A stretch of DNA of 64,000 nt from Balaenoptera acutorostrata. Taxonomy: Eukaryota > Chordata > Mammalia > Artiodactyla > Balaenopteridae. Shown piece after piece: positions 57,917 through 64,000 of this stretch. A program made the position numbers and the translations under genes. Position 1 is the first letter of the stretch; every line of letters begins with the position of its first letter. Location of the stretch: positions 55,911,000 to 55,974,999 of the forward strand of contig NC_080079.1 in the NCBI RefSeq assembly GCF_949987535.1, in the 5' to 3' direction. The notes beneath the pieces are model-generated. The model did no database searches. It worked only from the letters and a program-made list of their open reading frames with translations, and was not told the DNA's origin.

Positions 57917-58000
57917 TGCAGCGGTGCGGCCGGGCTGGGCCAAGGAAGTTAGAGCAAGTTCGGCGGCGCTGGGCGGGAGGGCGCGACTCAGGCCATCCGA
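57873..58000 (-). other. TSPAN14: TSPAN14 exon 1 (5' UTR, non-coding); 5' end approximate
   Basis: On the minus strand a strong donor, CCCGG|GTGAGTAG, lies at 57873/57872 inside the CpG island, and exon 2 at 30902 begins with an acceptor 17 nt before the start codon, so a non-coding first exon is required. The exon's 3' part in gene sense is three GTC followed by nine GCC triplets, then GCGCCCGG at the donor. There is no ATG in the stretch I assign. The transcription start is not visible; there is no TATA box, so the upper bound could be anywhere from about 57950 to 58070. Confidence 0.65.
57881..57916 (-). repeat. GCC/GTC triplet tract in 5' UTR
   Basis: The plus strand reads nine GGC triplets (57881-57907) then three GAC (57908-57916). 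In gene sense this is (GTC)3(GCC)9. It sits in exon 1, 8 nt from the splice donor. Confidence 0.9.
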
Positions 58001-58107
58001 GCGCGGGGGCGGGGCGCGGAGGGGCGGGGCCGGGGGCGCGGCGCCCGGCGGCGGCTGAGAAAGGGGCGCCACTTCCCTGCGCCGCCCGGCGCGGCCCCGC
58101 CCTCCAC

Positions 58108-58154
58108 GCCCCGCCCCCACCGCTCGCCCCGCCCCCACCGCTCGCCCCGCCCGG
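58108..58154. repeat. Tandem GC-box minisatellite, 18-bp unit, 2.6 copies
   Basis: The unit gccccgcccccaccgctc occurs at 58108-58125 and identically at 58126-58143, followed by a partial third copy at 58144-58154. Each unit contains a GC box (complement of GGGGCGGGG), so the repeat multiplies likely SP/KLF sites upstream of TSPAN14 exon 1. Confidence 0.9.
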
Positions 58155-58334
58155 CCTTCCAGCCCGCGCCTGGGCAGAACCGGCGGGGCCCGGTCCCCGG
58201 CCCGCCCCTTCGACCCACTTTGGGCGGGGCCGCAGGCGGGGGCGGCCCTAGTCGGCGCTCGCCCCTTGGGTGCGCGGGGCAGACTGAGCCCGGACCCGCA
58301 CCCAACGTTTGGGGGCCGGAGCAATACGTGGACG

Positions 58335-59070
58335 CCACGTCGGCCTTGTCACTGACCCCACCGGAACCCAGCCTGAGAGAAGCGCGAGTTGTGGGTGCAC
58401 ATCTCGGGGCTACGGGGGTGACCGGGTAGAGAGGTGAGCGCAGGGTTAGAAAAATGGCTGAATTGAAAGTACTGGAAGGCGTTCCTGCCGGGCCTCGGAG
58501 ACTGGGAATGGGGGTGGGCTTCAAGACTGGGGTAGTAAATTAATATTTATTTCTTTGCAAACCGGCCGGTAAAGACTGGCTGCTTGTAGCCTTCGTACTA
58601 AAAATACCACGCTCTCTTTCGACTGCCTGCCGAGATTTGTCCCTCACCTTCATCCTGACAAAATGGCTGAGAGGATTCTTGCGGGGGGAGGGGGGACTGA
58701 AGGTACAGCCTGTGTTAGAGAGGTATTCACATCGCTGGCTGGGCTCTGATGTTAAAAAGGCTGACCTCTGAAGTCTCAATCCGCCTATCTGAAAAATGAG
58801 GCCCAGGCACGCCTCATTTTTTAGTGAGCCTTAAACTCATTCAGGTGGAGGAGGGCTAAGCGGTTTGCTCTGGGGACAGCAGGAAACTCGGATCTGTTAA
58901 AATTGGGCCAAGAGGCTAGTTGCACCACATTCTAGTAAAAGCAACCAACAGGTTAAGTCCAGTGTAAGGAGGAGATCTTGAAAAGGAACTGTTCAGTCCA
59001 TTCCCAGTTTTTTCTTATTAAGGGGGATGCAGTCTGCTTGTGACACCCCAGGCAGCTCAGAGACCTCCTT
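58335..59070. other. Upstream flank of the promoter, nothing recognised
   Basis: Single-copy-looking sequence. Two AAAATGGCTGA motifs (58452, 58661) resemble YY1 sites. No exon is supported. Confidence 0.45.
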
Positions 59071-59150
59071 GGAGAACCTGTCCATCCATTCATCCTCGAG
59101 CAGATAGTGGGTGCTTGATTGAGCGCCTGATCTGTGCCAGGCCCTGTTTT

Positions 59151-59448
59151 TTGTTTTTTGGGTTTTTTAAAATTATTTATTTATTTATGGCTGTGTTGGG
59201 TCTTCGTTTCTGTGCGAGGGCTTTCCCCAGTTGTGGCAAGTGGGGGCCATTCTTCATCGCGGTGCGCGGGCCTCTCACTATCGCGGCCTCTCGTTGCGGA
59301 GCACAGGCTCCAGACGCGCAGGCTCAGCAGTTGTGGCTCATGGGCCTAGTTGCTCCGCGGCATGTGGGATCTTCCCAGACCAGGGCTCGAACCCGTGTCC
59401 CCTGCATTGGCAGGCGGATTCTCAACCACTGCACCACCAGGGAAGCCC
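59151..59448 (-). mobile_element. CHR-2-type SINE, minus orientation
   Basis: Complement of head ('caccaccagggaagccc'), B box ('ccagaccagggctcgaaccc') and (ATAA)n tail. The duplication aggccctgtttt at 59139-59150 and 59449-59460 is exact. Confidence 0.95.
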
Positions 59449-60254
59449 AGGCCCTGTTTTGATGCTGAGGATTCAGCAGTAAACAAGACAGCTGAAGCCT
59501 CTTGCTACATAAGGCTGATTTTCGGTGGAGGACACATTATTGCAGGTTGAAGTAAATGCTAGGACAAAAACAAAGGACTGGGATAGAGAACAAGAGCTGT
59601 TTGTACTTTAGGTGGAGCCAGCAGGGAAAATGTCTTTGAGGAGATGATGGTGAAATTGAAGTCAAGAAAATGAGGAGATAGCTTTGGGAAAAGCCAAGCA
59701 GAGACATTCCAAGTCAAGGACAGTTTGTGCCGAAGCCCTGAGAAAGGTAAGCTGTGAATGTGTGAAGGAGCTGAAAACAAAACAGTGTGGCTAGAGTAGC
59801 AAGCCTGGGAAAAAGAACAAGGATGAAGTGGGGAAGTGGGCAGGGACCAGGCCATGCAAGACTGTGTTTAGCAATGGAGACTTTTTATTAAACCATTGAG
59901 GGGTTTTATGCAGAAGACTAATGTGTTCTGATTTTCCGCTGTGTGAAAATAAATTGGGTGGGTGGCAGGCACAAATAAAAGCAAGGAGATAATTAGACTG
60001 TTATGGCAGCCCCGGCCAAAACTAATGGTGGTTTGGACCAAATTGGTGGCCACACTAAGGTGAGCAGTTGAAAGATGCTGTTTTGGACATGGACACTGAT
60101 AGGATGGATGTAGGGGCAGGGAATAGAGAAACCAAAGATAACTTTGAAGTTTCTGGCTGGAGTAAGTGAGTGAACAGTGCCTCATTTATTGAGTGGAGTA
60201 GCCTGGAGGAAAGGGACTACAGTTCAGGGAGGCACATAAAGAATTCTGTTTTAG

Positions 60255-60600
60255 GGGCTTGCCTGGTGGCGCAGTGGTTAAGAATCTGCCTGCCAGTGCA
60301 GGGGACAGGGGTTCAATCCCTAGTCCGGGAAGATCCCACATGCCTCGGAGCAACTAAGCCCGTGTCCCACAACTCCTGAGCCTGCGCTCTAGAGCCCATG
60401 AGCCACAACTACTGAGCCTGCGTGCCACAACTACTGAAGCCCGCGTGCCTAGAGTCCGTGCTCCGCAACAAGAGAAACCACCTCAATGAGAAGCCTGTAC
60501 ACTGCATCGAAGAGTAGACCCCGCTCACCACAACTAAAGAAAGCCCACGCACAGCAACGAAGACCCAATGCAGCCATAAATAAATAAATAAATATTTTTA
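60255..60600 (+). mobile_element. CHR-2-type SINE A of a composite insertion
   Basis: 'gggcttgcctggtggcgcag' head (one change from consensus), B box 'ggttcaatccctagtccggg', long body, (ATAA)n tail. A 17-bp duplication starts its 5' flank (60238-60254), but the matching copy is not after its own tail; it is at 60979-60995, after SINE B. Confidence 0.93.
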
Positions 60601-60685
60601 AAAATGTATAAAGAGGAAGGAAAAATGACTATCAACCTAGAATTCTATATCAAGTGACAGAATCCTTCAAAAGTAAAGGCAAGGG
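60601..60685 (+). repeat. L1 ORF2 scrap between two SINEs
   Basis: 'atcaacctagaattctatat' then 'atccttcaaaagtaaaggca' matches an L1 ORF2 segment. It is foreign to the surrounding L2. Confidence 0.75.
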
Positions 60686-60978
60686 GCTTCCCTGGTGGCG
60701 CAGTGGTTGAGAATCTGCCTGCCAATGCAGGGGACACAGGTTCGAGCCCTGGTCTGGGAAGATCCCACATGCCGCGGAGCAACTAAGCCCGTGTCCCACA
60801 ACTCCTGAGCCTGCGCTCTAGAGCCCGTGAGCCACAACTACTGAGCCTGCGTGCCACAACTACTGAAGCCCGCGCGCCTAGAGCCCATGCTCCACAACAG
60901 TAGAATCCACCGCAACGAGAAGCCCACGCGCAGCAATGAAGACCCAACACAGCCAAAAATTAATTAATTTTTTTTAAA
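60686..60978 (+). mobile_element. CHR-2-type SINE B of a composite insertion
   Basis: Full head 'gggcttccctggtggcgcag', B box 'ggttcgagccctggtctggg', body lacking one internal segment, tail ttaattaa then T and A runs. No duplication of its own is seen; its 3' side carries the copy that pairs with SINE A's 5' flank. Confidence 0.93.
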
Positions 60979-61589
60979 AAAGAATTCTGTTTTAGTCATG
61001 TTGAGTTGAGATGCCTGTCAGAGATCCAATTCAATTGTCCAGTCACTAGGTGCTCAGAAGAGAGGCCTGGGCTGGGGGTGAGGCTTTGGGAGGCATCATT
61101 TTAATGATGGTAAACACCTTGGGATCTGAGGGAGTCACCTAGGTTGAGGAGGTAGATGCAGAAGAGGAGAGGGTTCAAGAGGGACCCAGAGGAGTCAGAC
61201 AGAGGAGCCAGAGCAGGAAAGAAGACTGAAAAAGAGGCTGGGGAGGTGAAAGGAGAACCGGGAGAGTGCTATGTCCCAGAGACTGACAAAGCAGTGTTTC
61301 CAGAAAAGAGTGGTCAGCTGTGCTAGATGCTACTTACAGCTCAGATAAGATGAAGAAAGGGAAGGACCCTTTGACTCTGGCCACATGAATGTCATTGGTG
61401 CACACGATAAGGACAGTGTTCCAGGAGTAGTGGGGTGGCAGCCAGACCATGGTAGAGCTATTGTGTTTGGACAGCTTGTCCAACAGGGAACACAGAACAG
61501 GGAGAGGTCTAGAAAGGGATGTGGAATCATAGGAGGCTTTGACAGAGAATGCTAGATGACCCTAATAGCCATTCTCCCCCATTTCCTTT

Positions 61590-61870
61590 ATTATAGACTT
61601 TCCAGTTCTAGCTGGGCACATGGCTTCCCTGAATAAAAGCAAGTTTCTAGGACTCCCTCATGGTTCCGTGTGGTCACATGACTCAGTTCCAGCCAACAGG
61701 AAGAAAGTGGAGGTGTCCACGTGCAACTTGTGAGAAGTAGCTTTAAAGGGAAGTGGTGTGCTTATCTCAGCCATTGCTCTCTCGTGCTCACTGGAATATG
61801 TAAATAGAGCTGCAGCCAGCCTATTCAACTTTGAAGCGGTAGCCATGTGTTGAGGATGTTAGTGCAACAA
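61590..61870 (+). repeat. Ancient interspersed repeat, related to 54880-55225
   Basis: 'ggtcacatgactcagttcca', 'agtagctttaaagggaagtg' resemble the same unassigned family. Confidence 0.45.
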
Positions 61871-62689
61871 GTTAGAATAAATCTGGGTTCCTAATGTTTA
61901 GGGAGCCACCGTACCTGCTCTGGGCTACTACCTCTTGATTTTGTATTTGAGAAAAAGAAATTTCTGTCTTGTTTAATCCTCTATTTTCCAGTGCTCATAG
62001 CCATATCCAATTTTTACTTTTGTTAGGATACAAAGGGTTTTGTCAAAATATGGAAGTTACTAGAGCAGGTTTGAAGACTGATAGGAGTGATGCAGGAGAG
62101 ATGGCAGGAGTGATGATTCTGAAGGAAAGGTGGAAGGAGATGTTAATGTGGGCATGAATGGTGAGGACACCTCTGGTAGAGGGATGACTCCACCATTATT
62201 AAAAAGGGGGGTGTGGAGGCAGAGAAGATGTTTCCAGTGAAGGTTGCGATTGGAAAGATGATCATCCACACCTGATGATTTCTGCTTAACCCTGGATGTG
62301 AAGGAGGTCATGAGCCTAGAACAAGGAGAGAGTAAGGCCAGCTTTGTGAATCATGGACCCGATGATGTTGGAGGTCCCGCCAGCCTGAGCAGCCTCAGGG
62401 AGACAGCTGCTTTCTGGAGCAGTTGGCCACACTGCTGCAGGGCATGAAGAGGGTGAGGGAAGTGCCCACAAAACCGGCAAGGCCTCCACCCCTCCCCCAC
62501 CAGGCCTCACTGACAGTTAGTTATGACACTCGCCTGCCATTTCCAGCTGCCCTTTGAGACCCACCAAGCTTTACCTGACCCATTTTTACAATAATACGGG
62601 GTGGCTTCAGAAAGCATCAGGGACACTCAAAGCAGGGCAGGCCCATTTTCTCTTCCTTTCTTAAAAAGTAAAAAGAATTGCAGTGGTGA

Positions 62690-63175
62690 TCATTTTGAAA
62701 TGTATAGAAATATCAGGTCACTATGTTGTGCACCAGGAACTGCCATAGTGTTGTAGGTCTATTATATACTTCAAAAAGCAAACAAACTCATAGAAAAAGA
62801 GATCAGATTTGTGGTTACCGGAGGTGGGGGGGTGGGGAGAAGGGGAATTGGATGAAGGTGGTCAAAAGGTACAAAATTCCAGTTGTGAAATAAAGAAGTA
62901 CTAGGGATGTCATGTACAACATGATTAATTAACACTGCTGTATGTTACATATAAAAGTTGTTCAGAAAGTAAATCCTAAGAGTTCTCATCACAAGGAAAA
63001 AAACTTTTTTATTTTTCTTTTATTTTGTATCTATATGAGTTGATGGATGTTCACTAAACTTATTGTGGTAATCATTTCATGATGTATGTAAGTCATATCA
63101 TTTTGCCATATACCTTGAACTTACACAGTGCTGTATGTCAGTTACATCTCAATAAAACTGGAAGAAAAAAAAAAG
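62690..63175 (+). repeat. L1 3'-UTR end with poly(A)
   Basis: 'gtggttaccggaggtggggg', 'ggatgtcatgtacaacatga', 'gtgctgtatgtcagttacat', then AATAAA and an A run, as at the 3' end of L1MA-type elements. Confidence 0.75.
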
Positions 63176-63544
63176 TACAACGTAAGCAAAAAACAAAATA
63201 AAAGAATTGAGATATGGACAGTCCCAACTCATAAAAGGGCTGTATTATAAACAATGACTTAGTTTCCGGGCTAGCCCCTAGAACTGTAATTGCCAAGAAT
63301 ATAACTGAATTATTGCACAGACTGCAAGCCTGAGGTATAGATTATGGGAACAAAAAACATTACAAGGAGGGGTAAAAGAAAGAAGCTGAGAGTTTCTTCT
63401 TATCCTGGACATGGAGTTGGCTATAAATTTTAAATGGAGGAGCTTGGCCTTTATCATCCTCTGACTTCCTGCTTACCCCCCTGTCCCAGTCTGGTCCCTG
63501 TCCTAGTGCTGCTTTTACTCTCCCTGGGCTCCGCTCTGTAGCCC

Positions 63545-63547
<3 letters not shown>

Positions 63548-63581
<34 letters not shown>

Positions 63582-63586
63582 TGTGT
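63548..63586. repeat. (TG)n microsatellite
   Basis: About 15 TG units, a TTT break, then three more. Confidence 0.95.
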
Positions 63587-63654
63587 ACAAGCTGGGGGGC
63601 AGCGGGGCGATGAGGGGAAGCAGCTTGAATAGAAGAGGAACTTGGTGTCCAAGT

Positions 63655-63805
63655 GCTCCTAATTCTCAGCCTCTGGATCTTGAGCAAAATACTTTACATC
63701 TCTGAGCCCTATGCTTCTTATCTGTAAAGTCAAGATAATAATAAAACCCACCTCACAAGCTTATAGTAAGAATCAAATGAAATAATGTTTATAAAACATG
63801 AGCTG
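63655..63805 (+). repeat. MIR SINE
   Basis: 'gatcttgagcaaaatacttt', 'cttatctgtaaagtcaagat', 'gtaagaatcaaatgaaataa' follow MIR order. Confidence 0.75.
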
Positions 63806-64000
63806 GAAGGAAATCCATTTGTTTTCTGGGAACCACCAGACAACCAAGGATCTTCACTTTAGTCAGGATGTTTTGGTTGGAAGTGAGAAAAACCTACTCA
63901 AATTAGCTTAGGCCAAAGGAGGGAAGATTACTGGAAGGATACTCAGGTCACACACAGAATCAAAAGAAGAACTGGAAACCAGATTGACTCTGAACACAAG

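Larger units (their letters stand above)
57850..58330 (-). promoter_or_regulatory. TSPAN14: CpG-island promoter of TSPAN14
   Basis: The sequence from roughly 57.25 to 58.33 kb is CpG-rich and G+C-rich, unlike the surrounding introns; the densest part is listed here. GC boxes (GGGGCGGGG or its complement) occur near 58007-58034 and 58110-58154, the latter as an 18-bp tandem array. An ETS-like GGAAGT is at about 57945-57950 and there is no TATA box. This is a typical dispersed-start housekeeping-type promoter. A divergent plus-strand transcript is possible but not shown by sequence. Confidence 0.8.
59075..62325 (-). repeat. Long L2 LINE copy, interrupted by later insertions
   Basis: Pieces at 59075-59150, 59461-60253, 60996-61530 and about 62030-62325 follow L2 in complement order: 3' end 'gatctgtgccaggccctg', 'aagactaatgtgttctgatt', 'ggtggtttggaccaaattgg', 'aagataactttgaagtttct', 'catgttgagttgagatgcct', 'gtggtcagctgtgctagatg'. 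Interrupted by the SINE at 59151, the composite at 60255 and an old repeat at 61590. The reverse transcriptase is decayed. Confidence 0.75.

Noticed and set aside
1..64000. A novel or bacterial-type defence, biosynthetic or phage system
   Set aside because: The window is a single spliced mammalian gene with ordinary repeats. No operon, prophage or second gene is visible.

Overview
This is mammalian nuclear DNA, almost certainly cetacean (or at least from the whale/hippo branch of Artiodactyla). The main evidence is the dominant SINE: a tRNA-derived CHR-type element with the head 'cttccctggtggcgcagtgg' and a long 3' body ending in (ATAA)n, present in nine or more copies on both strands. No ruminant Bov-tA or BovB-type copies were seen. 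The species cannot be named from this window.

The window carries one protein-coding gene, complete, on the minus strand: TSPAN14, a TspanC8 tetraspanin. Reading down the coordinates (gene sense): a CpG-island promoter and non-coding exon 1 lie near 57.9-58.1 kb. Intron 1 is 27 kb (57872-30903). Exon 2, with the start codon, is at 30902-30805. Intron 2 is 17 kb, followed by seven clustered coding exons between 13.9 and 3.6 kb. A 3' UTR of about 1.7 kb ends at an AATAAA signal at 1876-1871. I joined eight coding exons by eye. All introns are GT-AG, all coding introns are phase 0, and the product is 270 aa with no stop, frameshift or missing key residue. Four membrane segments and all eight large-loop cysteines (two CC pairs included) are visible, which places the protein among the ADAM10-chaperoning TspanC8 tetraspanins.

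Everything else is intronic or intergenic, and most of the recognisable sequence is old and young transposable elements. These include CHR SINEs, MIR, long L2 fragments (29.2-30.4 kb, 16.4-17.8 kb, and an unusually long minus copy at 59.1-62.3 kb), L1M fragments, ERVL-MaLR and ERV1 solo LTRs, hAT and Tigger DNA transposons, and a mariner hairpin element. Region 1-1840 is the 3' flank of TSPAN14 and 58.4-64 kb is its 5' flank; no second gene is supported in either.

I looked for an unusual system and did not find one. The observations most worth checking are a 741-bp composite insertion at 60255-60995. There, one 17-bp target-site duplication encloses two SINEs with an L1 scrap between them, which suggests a SINE read-through transduction. 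Others are a SINE with a duplicated 3' half (26.8-27.3 kb), an unrecognised 72-codon ORF with a strong Kozak context in intron 1 (40.0 kb), and a GCC/GTC triplet tract in the TSPAN14 5' UTR next to the exon 1 splice donor.
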